Assembly: GCF_051846935.1 (NCBI RefSeq)
Contig: NZ_JBPYCS010000002.1
Location: 124,001 to 188,000, forward strand
Length of the DNA: 64,000 nucleotides
Source: JBPYCR01 sp051846935
GTDB lineage: Bacteria; Bacillota; Bacilli; Bacillales; Amphibacillaceae
Direction of reading: 5' to 3'
This document shows, piece after piece, positions 52,975 to 61,973 of the stretch. The position numbers and the translations under genes were made by a program. The notes below the pieces were generated by a model, which worked only from the letters and a program-made list of their open reading frames with translations, was not told where the DNA came from and searched no databases. Every line of letters starts with the position of its first letter. Positions within the stretch are counted from its first letter, which is position 1.

Positions 52975-53031
52975 TCACTACATATAGTAGTTTTATCCCA
53001 TTTAGTGATCAAGATATTGTATATATAGCCT
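52975..53031 (-). promoter_or_regulatory. nrd promoter with two NrdR-box-like sites
   Basis: On the minus strand TTGATC (53007-53012) and TACTAT (52984-52989) are 17 bp apart. CTACATATAG (52978-52987) overlaps the -10 and matches the core CwATATATwG at nine of ten positions. GTATATATAG (53019-53028), just upstream of the -35, also matches at nine of ten. The box centres are 41 bp apart, an integral number of helical turns, as expected for cooperative NrdR binding. Confidence 0.7.
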
Positions 53032-53223
53032 AGCATAGTTCATCTGCGGTTTCAAGTAGATTAAATTATTTAAGCAGGCCATTTTTACGAAGTTTGCCGA
53101 AAACAAAGGTATAGCATAGATAAACGATAATTGATTTTTTAAATTCGAAAAAATTGTTAAAAAGAAGCGCAAAAAAACAATCGACTTATGCTCAAACGCA
53201 CTTACTTTTCAAATAAGCACATG

Positions 53224-53246
53224 CATCGAGCAAATCGATGTTTTTT
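53224..53246 (+). terminator. Orphan terminator-like hairpin
   Basis: CATCGA / TCGATG with a 5-base loop and six T on the plus strand. No plus-strand gene precedes it, so it could end a small RNA or be chance. Confidence 0.35.
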
Positions 53247-53361
53247 AATTAGACGAGTCAATTTCATAATGGGCATTTTTAAAAAATCTCAAAAGAACAT
53301 TTTAAAATCCACTTAAAAATTTAAAGCGAGATTGGTGTCTGCTGTGTTCCATCCGAATCCA

Positions 53362-53434
53362 GTCCGCTTTCCGCAGGCAACGCCTCAACTAATTTTAAAA
53401 GGTTACCCCAAAACTTTTAAAATGGATTTTCGGG
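53362..53434 (+). repeat. Decayed repeat-superfamily copy with AT-rich stem
   Basis: GTCCGCTTTCCGCAGGCAACGC, then a perfect stem ATTTTAAAAG (53392-53401) / CTTTTAAAAT (53414-53423) and GATTTTCGG. A matching right part, TCGATTTTCGGCTGTTGCTTTTCC.GCAG split over 53661-53690, lies 230 bp further, as if an insertion or rearrangement separated the halves. Confidence 0.6.
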
Positions 53435-53962
53435 TATGAGTAAAATGTTTGTGGGGGAACAGATGCACGAATCTAACTAGATAATATGTGATCAATTTTA
53501 CTTCGAACGATATACACATGAATAACACCGTTGATTTTCACTGCCCACAGAAAGCGTAGTGTATATCTACTGCGGTCGGTAGGAATCAATACTAATAGTA
53601 ACGAATACAAAGAGAGGTTTTTTAACTTCTTAAAATAGCACCCACAAATACGTGACTCAATCGATTTTCGGCTGTTGCTTTTCCTGCAGAAGTCTGCGTC
53701 GATCCAGATTCCACACAGACGAGTTGGCGTTGCTATGCAACTAATTTAGATACATTGTACATTAAGGTGACTATATCAAAATGATTTTTTGCTCGTTTAC
53801 CTGTTCTGGAACGAACATTGTTTAATTGAAAGAACTCTTTTAAGATACGCATTAATTCGTTTAACGGCTGTACATCGATTATAAATAATTTTCCAAGCTT
53901 TTGATCCCCGAGCTGGAGCTGTATATCTTCGAAGATCTTTGGTGTACCGAATTCATCCCGTA

Positions 53963-54868
53963 TTAATATTGAAATTCCTCTAATCTCGTAAAAAATTCCT
54001 TTAAAAACGTATAAAATAACCTTTCCGTCGGAAGTAATTGGCGTTCTTTTGGAATAATAACTCCTACCGTTCTACTTATACTCGGCTCTATTATTTGTTT
54101 TTTCACCGTTGCACGCGGTAAGCAATCCACTAATGTGATTTCTGGCACCAAAGAAATTCCAAGACCTGCCGACACAAGTCCTTTAATTGCATCAATGTCC
54201 TCACCTTCAAACGATATCTTTGGCTGAAATCCAATTTGCTGGCATCCGTTAATAATTATATCTCGCAATACAAAGCCCTCCGGAAACAGAACAAATCCAT
54301 CCTCTCGTAAATCGTTCAAGTAAACAGTAGAAGCTATTGCCTTAGGGTGATTCGCAGGTAATAAAGCAACAATCTTCTCGGTAAACAAAATCGTTCCGTG
54401 CAGCTTTTTTTCATTCATCGGAACAGGCCCAAGAAGCGCCATGTTCACAATTCCTTTAACTACTGCTTCCTTCAATTCATTATACGAACCTTGATGCAAT
54501 TGAAACTTAACATGTGGATAGCGTTCCCGAAATGCGGATATTGCTGTAGGTAATATATATGTAGCCATACTAGTTGGAAAACCGATATGAATCGTTCCCC
54601 GCTCTGGATCTGTATACTCTTCAATGACTTGAGTAGCGTCGTCAATCACATGAATCGCTTGTTCCATATGCTCGAGAAAGATTCGACCAATTGGAGTCAG
54701 CTTTACTGTCCTTCCTTCACGAATGAATAAATCAACACCTAGCTCTGCCTCTAAGTTAAATATTTGTCTGCTTACTGCAGATTGGGCTACATGCAATGCA
54801 TGTGCTGCATCTGTAACATGCTCTCTCTTTGCAACTTCAATAAAATATTTAATTTGCCTTAGCTCCAA
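53963..54868 (-). CDS. gltC: LysR-type regulator GltC
   Basis: 301 aa. An N-terminal HTH (MELRQIKYFIEVAKREHVTDAAHALHVAQSAVSRQI in outline) is followed by an effector domain with GTIHIGFPTSMATYILPTAISAFRERYPHV, LALLGPVP-like MALLGPVP, FVLFPEGFVLRD and FEGEDIDAIKGLVSAG. The match to B. subtilis GltC is close through the whole length. There GltC activates glutamate synthase gltAB; here it is divergent from gdhA, so it may control glutamate dehydrogenase. GGGGTGGG lies upstream of the ATG. Confidence 0.92.
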   Translation of the reverse strand: MELRQIKYFIEVAKREHVTDAAHALHVAQSAVSRQIFNLEAELGVDLFIREGRTVKLTPIGRIFLEHMEQAIHVIDDATQVIEEYTDPERGTIHIGFPTSMATYILPTAISAFRERYPHVKFQLHQGSYNELKEAVVKGIVNMALLGPVPMNEKKLHGTILFTEKIVALLPANHPKAIASTVYLNDLREDGFVLFPEGFVLRDIIINGCQQIGFQPKISFEGEDIDAIKGLVSAGLGISLVPEITLVDCLPRATVKKQIIEPSISRTVGVIIPKERQLLPTERLFYTFLKEFFTRLEEFQY

Positions 54869-54928
54869 TTGTTCCCACCCCTTTTTATCATTATCTCATA
54901 TTGGCATTGATTATATCTATTATTTGTA

Positions 54929-54967
54929 TTGCTTAGATTGTTTTCTCTGTGTAAAATTTAATTACAC
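54929..54967 (+). promoter_or_regulatory. gdhA promoter with palindrome over the -10
   Basis: TTGCTT (54929-54934) and TAAAAT (54952-54957), 17 bp apart. GTGTAA (54949-54954) and TTACAC (54962-54967) form a perfect inverted repeat around the -10. The palindrome is a candidate operator; whether GltC or another protein binds is not known. Confidence 0.5.
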
Positions 54968-55026
54968 TGAGCATATATTAATATGTGAATAAACGAACTT
55001 GATATTTTGAAAGGAGGCTGCAACTA

Positions 55027-56412
55027 TTGCTGACTCAAACGGAAGATTATGCTGCAGCACAGCATGAAAAAGAGGTAAAAAAATACTTAGATCATATTTT
55101 TTCAATCGTTAAACAACGCAACCCTCATGAAAAAGAATTTCTTCAAGCAGTGAAAATGTTCTTGCATTCACTAACCCCTGTATTCATTAAAAATCCGAAA
55201 TATATACAGCATAATGTGTTAGCACGAATTGTTGAGCCTGAACGAATGATTACTTTTCAGGTTCCATGGGTAGACGACAAGGGAAACATGCAAGTGAATC
55301 GCGGATATCGTGTTCAATTTAACAGTGCCATCGGGCCATATAAAGGCGGCCTTCGGTTTCATCCATCCGTTAGTGCTAGCATTATTAAATTTCTTGGATT
55401 TGAACAAATATTTAAAAATTCACTGACTGGTCAAGCTATCGGGGGCGGAAAAGGCGGATCTGATTTTGACCCAAAAGGGAAATCAGACAATGAAATTATG
55501 CGCTTTTGTCAAAGCTTCATGACGGAGCTCGCAAAATACATTGGTCCCGATATTGATATACCCGCCGGTGATATCGGTGTGGGCAAGCGTGAAATCGGTT
55601 ATTTATTTGGCCAATACAAACGAATGAGCGGACAATACCATGCCGGCGTACTAACTGGTAAGGGGCTTTCATATGGTGGTAGCTTAGGAAGAACTGAAGC
55701 AACAGGTTATGGTACGATTTACTTTGTAGAAGAAATGCTGAAGGATGCTGGTTTATCGTTTAAAGGCCGCACAGTTGTAGTGTCTGGCTCTGGTAATGTA
55801 TCGATTTATGCAATGGAAAAAGCAATCCGTTTAGGTGCGAGGGTTGTCGCTTGTAGTGACTCCGATGGATACATTTATGATGAAAATGGCATAAATATCG
55901 AAACTGTAAAAAAAGTGAAAGAAGAAAATAATGATCGTATACATGCTTATTTAAAAGAGCATAAAGATGCAAAGTATTTTTCAGGCTGCTCTGGAATTTG
56001 GGGCATTCCTTGTGATGTTGCATTGCCTTGTGCTACACAAAATGAGATTGGCCGTGAAGAAGCAAATCAATTGCTCATTAACGGGGTTCAAGCTGTTGGA
56101 GAAGGTGCAAACATGCCTTGTACTTCAGAAGCGATTCAAGTATTTCAAACAAATGGCGTTTTGTTCGGTCCAGCAAAAGCGGTAAACGCAGGCGGCGTTG
56201 CTGCATCTTCTTTAGAAATGGCTCAAAACAGCTCTCGAATTTCTTGGTCATTTGAAGAAGTGGACACGAAGCTACAAGAAATTATGAAAAACATTTACAA
56301 TAGCTGTGTCACAGCTGCTGCCGCTTATAATCATCCAGGAAATTTAGTTATTGGTGCGGATATTGCTGGATTTACGAATGTAGCCGATACGATGATCGAA
56401 CACGGCGCGTAA
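55027..56412 (+). CDS. gdhA: NADP-type glutamate dehydrogenase
   Basis: 461 aa, hexameric small-subunit GDH. FQVPWVDDKG, RVQFNSAIGPYKGGLRFHPSV, the catalytic lysine in GGGKGGSDFDPKGKSDNE, PAGDIGVG.REIGY, and the Rossmann motif VSGSGNVSIYA are present. The F-x-P-K-G-K-S pattern marks the NADP(H) biosynthetic type. It makes glutamate from 2-oxoglutarate and ammonia. TTG start at 55027 with AAAGGAGG 9 bp upstream. Divergent from gltC. Confidence 0.95.
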   Translation: MLTQTEDYAAAQHEKEVKKYLDHIFSIVKQRNPHEKEFLQAVKMFLHSLTPVFIKNPKYIQHNVLARIVEPERMITFQVPWVDDKGNMQVNRGYRVQFNSAIGPYKGGLRFHPSVSASIIKFLGFEQIFKNSLTGQAIGGGKGGSDFDPKGKSDNEIMRFCQSFMTELAKYIGPDIDIPAGDIGVGKREIGYLFGQYKRMSGQYHAGVLTGKGLSYGGSLGRTEATGYGTIYFVEEMLKDAGLSFKGRTVVVSGSGNVSIYAMEKAIRLGARVVACSDSDGYIYDENGINIETVKKVKEENNDRIHAYLKEHKDAKYFSGCSGIWGIPCDVALPCATQNEIGREEANQLLINGVQAVGEGANMPCTSEAIQVFQTNGVLFGPAKAVNAGGVAASSLEMAQNSSRISWSFEEVDTKLQEIMKNIYNSCVTAAAAYNHPGNLVIGADIAGFTNVADTMIEHGA

Positions 56413-56503
56413 AACAACAATTTTTTAATGCGACCTCTATTATTTTAGTAAGCATTACTTCTCAACATATAGTGCTATACTATATAAGAAAGGAGGTAGC
56501 AGT

Positions 56504-57250
56504 GTGCATACATTGTTAAATCTGCTTACATCTAGCTCCTATCCGGTTATTTATACAGGAGCAGGAATGTCTACAGAGAGCGGATTGCCAGACTTCCGTT
56601 CAAAATCACGTGGCTTATGGGAGCGGTTTAATCCGGATGAACTCGCCAATGTACAGGCATTACACAACAATACAAAAGCATTTACTGATTTTTACCGCTA
56701 TCGGCTATCAGAACTAAACAAATACAAACCACATGAGGGACATTTCATTTTAGGAAAATGGGAAAAAGCAGGTCTTATTAAAAGCATTATTACACAAAAT
56801 GTCGATGGCTTTCATCAGGACGCTGGAAACGAAAATGTGATGGAATTACATGGCTCGTTTCGCACGCTACATTGTAACGAATGTAAAAAGGAAACAAGCC
56901 GCAACGCATACTTATCTGGTACATCCATTTGTTCCTGTGGCGGTACAATCCGGCCAGGTATCGTCCTATTTGGCGAGTCCTTACCGCAAAATGTTTTTAA
57001 AAAGGCTGAACAGGAAACGAGAAAGGCTGACTTATTTATCGTGCTTGGATCCTCACTTTCTGTTTCTCCGGCCAATCTACTCCCGCTTGATGCAAAGGAA
57101 AGCGGAGCCAAGCTCGTAATTGTAAATCGCGAGCCCACTGAGCTTGATACGTATGCGGATCATCTAATAGGAAGTCGTACTATAAAGGAATTACTTATGG
57201 ACATTAACGTACATGTGGAGGAATTACTAGCAGACAAAGATGAAACATAG
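56504..57250 (+). CDS. Sir2-family NAD-dependent protein deacetylase
   Basis: 248 aa sirtuin: YTGAGMSTESGLPDFRS, TQNVDGFHQDAGN with the catalytic His in MELHGSF, a zinc site formed by CNEC (about 125-128) and CSC (about 143-145), PGIVLFGESLP, GSSLSVSPA and IVNREPT. It removes acyl groups from lysines using NAD (CobB/SrtN type). GTG start with GAAAGGAGG. About 90 bp after gdhA in the same direction, with its own TATACTATATAAG-type -10 region possible. Confidence 0.93.
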   Translation: MHTLLNLLTSSSYPVIYTGAGMSTESGLPDFRSKSRGLWERFNPDELANVQALHNNTKAFTDFYRYRLSELNKYKPHEGHFILGKWEKAGLIKSIITQNVDGFHQDAGNENVMELHGSFRTLHCNECKKETSRNAYLSGTSICSCGGTIRPGIVLFGESLPQNVFKKAEQETRKADLFIVLGSSLSVSPANLLPLDAKESGAKLVIVNREPTELDTYADHLIGSRTIKELLMDINVHVEELLADKDET

Positions 57251-58212
57251 CAAACTTCATCGTTTACTTCTGTTTAAAAATAAAGCAATGCTTGTCCTAA
57301 ATAGGCATCGAACTAGAATGTGTCACGTATTTATCAATAGATAATTACAATCTTGAAAACACTCTTTTTGTATCGATTTTTTACTAATATGCTGCACGGT
57401 TACCGCCGTTGCCATATACTTCGCTTTCAGCGGGCAATGCCTTAACTAATTTAAGAAGTTTTTCAAGCTTCCTAAATCGGTTTTCAGCGATTGCTTTTCC
57501 CTCTGGATGCCCGTATATAGCAACGGCTATTATTCTATACGAATAATAGATGGATCGCTTCATCAAACTTATTGTGCATAAAGCAAAATGAGCAGTCTAT
57601 TAATGCAGCCAAATCGGTGCTGAACTTAGTAACACCTTAATTCGCTCTATATACTACACTCGCTTTCTTACGTTTAACCAAGTATTTATTATATGAAGTT
57701 TAATTCAAAAGCGCTTCAGAAACACCCTTGCTTTCCCACTTGAATCTTGTACAGTCCATTCTTCGATAAGATGATTCAAAAAAGGAAAAAAACACGTAGA
57801 TACATTCACCTCTCAATTTATTCACCTACTAAAACAGTACGTAATATGCTATATTCCCAATCCTTTACACAATTCAACCAAAAATTCATACCGTTCACAC
57901 TAGTTAGCATTGATTTGTATGCGCTTCCATGTTACCCTTCTCTTAATGGTGATCTGAAATATGCGCATTATACAGGTCTTATGTATTTCGTATAGAGCAG
58001 AAAAATACCAAGCTACTTCAGACCTACTCCACAACTTCTATACGTTTTGTCAATTGTACGGCAAATCCTTTCTAACCGCTTTTAACGTCTTACTCCTTTA
58101 CCTAACCCAACTATGTCTACATATTATTAATTTCAAGCACAAATAATCTCGTTCTTTTAGGGAAGAACGATAGATAAAAAATATACTATATATAACAAAA
58201 GGAGAGTAGTAA
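57251..58212. other. 960-bp gene-free stretch
   Basis: It contains a decayed repeat at 57419-57505. Frames of 60-82 codons (for example 57747-57995) have no ribosome binding site and no family resemblance. The promoter of the OFA transporter is expected near its end. Confidence 0.5.
57419..57505 (+). repeat. Decayed repeat-superfamily copy
   Basis: CTTCGCTTTCAGCGGGCAATGC, stem ATTTAAGAAG (57449-57458) / CTTCCTAAAT (57468-57477), then CGGTTTTCAGCGATTGCTTTTCC. Same block order as 53362-53434 with its right half, here uninterrupted, so it shows the intact form of that subgroup. It lies 170 bp after the sirtuin gene in the same direction. Confidence 0.6.
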
Positions 58213-59511
58213 ATGGAAAAAACAAAAAACCGATGGCTAATTGCTGCTTCTGCACTAGGTATTCACTTATCTATTGGATCTGCTTATGCGTGGAGTGTAT
58301 TTACAAACCCTCTGTCCGACCAATTTGGTTGGAGCCAAACAGAAATATCGCTTGCTTTCAGTATTGCAATTTTTTTTCTTGGGACTTCTGCTGCTTTTAT
58401 GGGTGGGTTTGTCGAAAAAAAAGGCCCTAAAACATCTGGCATGCTAGCAGCCGTTTTTTTCGGAGTTGGTGTAGCTGGGTCAGGAATTGCTACTGCAACT
58501 GGTTCACTTTTTCTATTATATTTATTTTATGGCGTAATTGGCGGGACTGGATTAGGAATAGGGTATATCTCTCCAGTGTCAACGCTCGTTAAGTGGTTCC
58601 CTGACCGACGCGGATTAGCTACAGGGCTAGCGATTATGGGATTTGGTTTTGCAGCATTATTAAGTGGTCCAATTGCCGCTAAGTTACTTGAAACAATCGG
58701 CCTAACGCTTACCTTCTTTATTCTTGGTGCCGCTTATTTTGTCGTAATGACGCTATCGGCGCAATACTTAGCACCACCACCAAAAGGTTGGTTGCCTGCT
58801 GGATTCAAAGAGAAAGAACAATCTGGTCGCATAAAAATTAAAAAAGATTTGTCTCAGCTTACCGCCAATGAAGCAGTAAAAACGAGACGATTTTGGATGC
58901 TTTGGTTTATGCTGTTTATAAACGTTACGTGTGGCATTGCCCTTCTTGCTGTTGCATCACCAATGGCGCAGGAAATTACTGGCATGACAGCAATTACAGC
59001 AGCTACAATGGTAGGAATAATGGGACTGTTCAACGGTGCTGGCAGATTAGGCTGGGCTAGCTTATCGGATTATATTGGACGTCCAAACGTATATACTGCC
59101 TTTTTCATTATTCAAATTGCTGCATTTCTATTACTACCAATTTCATTCAACGCAGTCTTGTTTATGATTTTGCTTTATGCAATTATGACGTGTTATGGGG
59201 GCGGATTTGCTTCAATTCCAGCTTACATTGGCGATTTATTTGGAACGAAACAACTCGGAGCGATCCATGGTTATATATTAACCGCTTGGGCAATGGCTGG
59301 TGTTGTAGGACCTATCCTGCTATCATTTATTTATGATAAAACGAATAGCTATAACATGACACTTATTATTTTCTCTGCATTGTTCGTAGTCGCCTTTGGT
59401 ATATCGATTTGGATTCGAGCGGACATTAAAAGACTGCAACAAAACGAGCAAAAAGCACCATTATCTAAGCTTGCTGGTGAAATAAACTATGTAGGTACAG
59501 AACAACAGTAA
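58213..59511 (+). CDS. OFA family MFS transporter (oxalate/formate antiporter-like)
   Basis: 432 aa, 12 membrane segments. The N-terminal GIHLSIGSAYAWSVFTNPL and FFLGTSAAFMGGFVEKKGPK, the segment YGVIGGTGLGIGYISPVSTLVKWFPDRRGLATG, and YLAPPPKGW after TM6 are OFA hallmarks. The family exchanges carboxylates such as oxalate and formate. The genes for a formate-dehydrogenase-like enzyme and FdhD follow in the same direction, so formate or a related acid is the likely substrate. AAAAGGAG precedes the ATG. An 11-bp tandem repeat (TATCAGTCTAT twice, 59522-59543) follows the gene. Confidence 0.9.
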   Translation: MEKTKNRWLIAASALGIHLSIGSAYAWSVFTNPLSDQFGWSQTEISLAFSIAIFFLGTSAAFMGGFVEKKGPKTSGMLAAVFFGVGVAGSGIATATGSLFLLYLFYGVIGGTGLGIGYISPVSTLVKWFPDRRGLATGLAIMGFGFAALLSGPIAAKLLETIGLTLTFFILGAAYFVVMTLSAQYLAPPPKGWLPAGFKEKEQSGRIKIKKDLSQLTANEAVKTRRFWMLWFMLFINVTCGIALLAVASPMAQEITGMTAITAATMVGIMGLFNGAGRLGWASLSDYIGRPNVYTAFFIIQIAAFLLLPISFNAVLFMILLYAIMTCYGGGFASIPAYIGDLFGTKQLGAIHGYILTAWAMAGVVGPILLSFIYDKTNSYNMTLIIFSALFVVAFGISIWIRADIKRLQQNEQKAPLSKLAGEINYVGTEQQ

Positions 59512-59606
59512 TGTACGAATCTATCAGTCTATTATCAGTCTATTATTACTTTAATCAATAAAAAGAGCGCAACGTTAGACATGAATGAAATGGAGTTGAA
59601 TAATAA

Positions 59607-61958
59607 TTGGGAAAAACAAAACATACAGGGCCCATTCGCTTATCAAAGAAACCAGACCCTAGTTTATGGGCGAGTAAGATTCCATTTGGCCTTGGAAAGA
59701 TTAAGCCACACCATATTCGCGATACGGTGAAAGTTGCTTGGGAAAATCGTGACAATTTACCGTATGCTACACGGATTATTACAAAAGGCGTATGTGATGG
59801 GTGCGCACTCGGTGTACAAGGTCTGAAGGATCAAACGTTGACAGGCCCACACCTTTGTACAACTCGATTAAATGTACTACGCCTTAACACTATGCCTGCA
59901 ATGAAAGAAGAAGTGCTACATGCGGATATCGATGAACTACGGAAAATGAGTAGTGCAGAATTGCGAACGTTAGGACGCATCCCGTATCCACTTATTCGTA
60001 AGCCTGGCGATAAAAAGTTTAGCCGTATTTCTTGGGATGCAGCGCTTGACAAAATTGCCGCAAAAATGAAAAAGCTAGACCCGAAGCAGTATGCTTTTTA
60101 CTTAACTGCTCGTGGAATTACGAATGAATCGTATTATGTTGCCGGTAAGGTTGCCCGATTTCTCGGAACGAACAACATTGATAATGCCTCACGGATATGT
60201 CATTCCCCGTCTAAAACAGCTCTTTCTCGTTCAGTAGGAATCGGGGCATCAAGCTGTAATTATAAAGACTGGATTGGCACAGATGTCCTCGTTTTTTGGG
60301 GCTCGGTTGCAGCGAACAACCAACCTGTTTCTACGAAATATATGTATGCTGCTAAACGAAAAGGGACAAAGATTATTATTATTAATCCATACCATGAACC
60401 AGCAATGGATCAGTATTGGATACCTTCCGTCGCGGAATCTGCTCTGTTTGGTACAAAAATCGCCGATGATGTATATCAGGTAAATATCGGCGGAGACATT
60501 GCATTTATGCACGGAATAATGAAGCATTGGTTTGCAATGGAGGAAGCAACGCATGGATCAGCTATTGATCATGCTTTTGTCGAACAACACGTAAATGGAT
60601 ACGAAGCGTTAAAAGAACAGGTTGCTCAATATAGTTGGGAGCAGTTAGAGAAGTCATCCGGTCTTAGCAAGGAACGTATGATGGAATTAGCAGAATTACT
60701 TGCCAAATCTAAGTCTGGCGTTTTTGTATGGTCAATGGGTCTTACGATGCACCGGTTTGCAACTGACAACATTTCACAAGTAGCTAACCTTGCGTTATTA
60801 CGAGGGTTTTTAGGGAGAGAACATTGCGGTCTTATGCCAATTCGCGGCCATTCTGGAGTTCAAGGCTCTGGTGAAATGGGTGCCGATCCATTCTCTTTGC
60901 CGGGTGGTGCAATGGATGCCGAAAATCGCGCACGCCTTAAAGACGTTTGGGGCTTTGAAATCCCTGACTGGCAAGGAGATATCGTCGGTGTTACACTCGA
61001 AAACAGTCTACTTCCTGAAGACCATGAACGGAAATTAAAGCTGTATTATATGTCTGGGGGTAACTTCCTAGAAACGATGCCAGATCCTGACTTTGTTAAG
61101 CAATGTTTGGAAAATGTAGATATACGTGTGCACCAAGACATTATTTTCAATACGTCTACCTTTGCCGATGCAAAAGAAGCTGTCATTGTTTTACCAGCTA
61201 TGACAAGGTACGAACAACCTGGTGGTGGCACATCGACCTCGACAGAGCGGATGGTTTACTTTTCACCGGAAATAAAAGGGCCACGCATTCAAGAGGCCCG
61301 TTCCGAGTGGGAAATTTACCTCGATTTAGCAAAACGAGTTAAGCCGGAAGAAAGCCATATTATCGATTTCAAGGATGCATATGCCATTCGAGATGAAATT
61401 GCTGTTGCAGCACCAAATTATGATGGGATTCAGCATCTAAAGCAGAGTGGCGATGTCTTTCAATGGGGGGGTGCTTGGCTCTGTGAAGGTGGAGAATGTC
61501 CTACTGCTGACGGAAAAGGCAACTTAATCCCTGTCGAATTACCTGAACTACGTAAGCCGGAAGGACATTTTTATGTAACGACGAGACGTGGCAAACAGTT
61601 TAACTCAATGATTTATGATGAAAAGGATCCATTTAATAATGCAGATCGATACGACGTCTTAATGAATGAAGAAGATGGCAGGAAGCATGACATCGTAGAA
61701 GGCGATGCGATTGTCGTCTTTAACAAGTATGGAACGTTTAACGGAAGAGCTAAATTTGTACCCGTAAAAGCAGGCAATATTGAAGTACACTTTCCAGAAG
61801 GAAATGCATTAATTCCAATGGGCGTTTATGAACAATTTGCTGGCATACCAGAATACCAAGCTGCAGTAATTGTTGAAAAGGCAGATACGTATTTCGCCCA
61901 AAAAGATAGAAAGTATGTAGAGAAACGAATTGAAGAATTAGAATTAGAGACGAGCTAA
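59607..61958 (+). CDS. FdhF/YdeP family molybdopterin oxidoreductase (formate dehydrogenase-like)
   Basis: 783 aa. GVCDGCALGV with HLCTTR downstream offers three Cys near the N-terminus. SRICHSPSKTAL aligns with the Sec/Cys-His active site of formate dehydrogenases, with Cys in the Sec position followed by His. Molybdopterin-binding stretches are VFWGSVAANNQPVS, RGFLGREHCGLMPIRGHSGVQGSGEMG and a C-terminal domain (about 650-770; TRRGKQFNSM, HDIVEGDAIVV). This is the YdeP-like soluble branch, with no signal peptide. TTG start; GGAG lies about 11 bp upstream. With OFA and FdhD it forms a formate module, though the electron acceptor is not encoded here. Confidence 0.9.
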   Translation: MGKTKHTGPIRLSKKPDPSLWASKIPFGLGKIKPHHIRDTVKVAWENRDNLPYATRIITKGVCDGCALGVQGLKDQTLTGPHLCTTRLNVLRLNTMPAMKEEVLHADIDELRKMSSAELRTLGRIPYPLIRKPGDKKFSRISWDAALDKIAAKMKKLDPKQYAFYLTARGITNESYYVAGKVARFLGTNNIDNASRICHSPSKTALSRSVGIGASSCNYKDWIGTDVLVFWGSVAANNQPVSTKYMYAAKRKGTKIIIINPYHEPAMDQYWIPSVAESALFGTKIADDVYQVNIGGDIAFMHGIMKHWFAMEEATHGSAIDHAFVEQHVNGYEALKEQVAQYSWEQLEKSSGLSKERMMELAELLAKSKSGVFVWSMGLTMHRFATDNISQVANLALLRGFLGREHCGLMPIRGHSGVQGSGEMGADPFSLPGGAMDAENRARLKDVWGFEIPDWQGDIVGVTLENSLLPEDHERKLKLYYMSGGNFLETMPDPDFVKQCLENVDIRVHQDIIFNTSTFADAKEAVIVLPAMTRYEQPGGGTSTSTERMVYFSPEIKGPRIQEARSEWEIYLDLAKRVKPEESHIIDFKDAYAIRDEIAVAAPNYDGIQHLKQSGDVFQWGGAWLCEGGECPTADGKGNLIPVELPELRKPEGHFYVTTRRGKQFNSMIYDEKDPFNNADRYDVLMNEEDGRKHDIVEGDAIVVFNKYGTFNGRAKFVPVKAGNIEVHFPEGNALIPMGVYEQFAGIPEYQAAVIVEKADTYFAQKDRKYVEKRIEELELETS

Positions 61959-61973
61959 AGGGATGTTAAAATA

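Larger units (their letters stand above)
52732..53962. other. 1.2-kb gene-poor region upstream of nrdA and gltC
   Basis: It holds the nrd promoter and 240-bp leader, an orphan hairpin with T-run, and decayed repeat pieces at 53362-53434 and about 53660-53713. The last 200 bp lie 3' of gltC and contain nothing I can name. No gene with start and ribosome binding site was found apart from a weak leader ORF. Confidence 0.5.

Noticed and set aside
57747..57995. 82-codon frame in the gap before the OFA gene
   Set aside because: TTG start without ribosome binding site, no recognisable domain, lies in decayed intergenic sequence.
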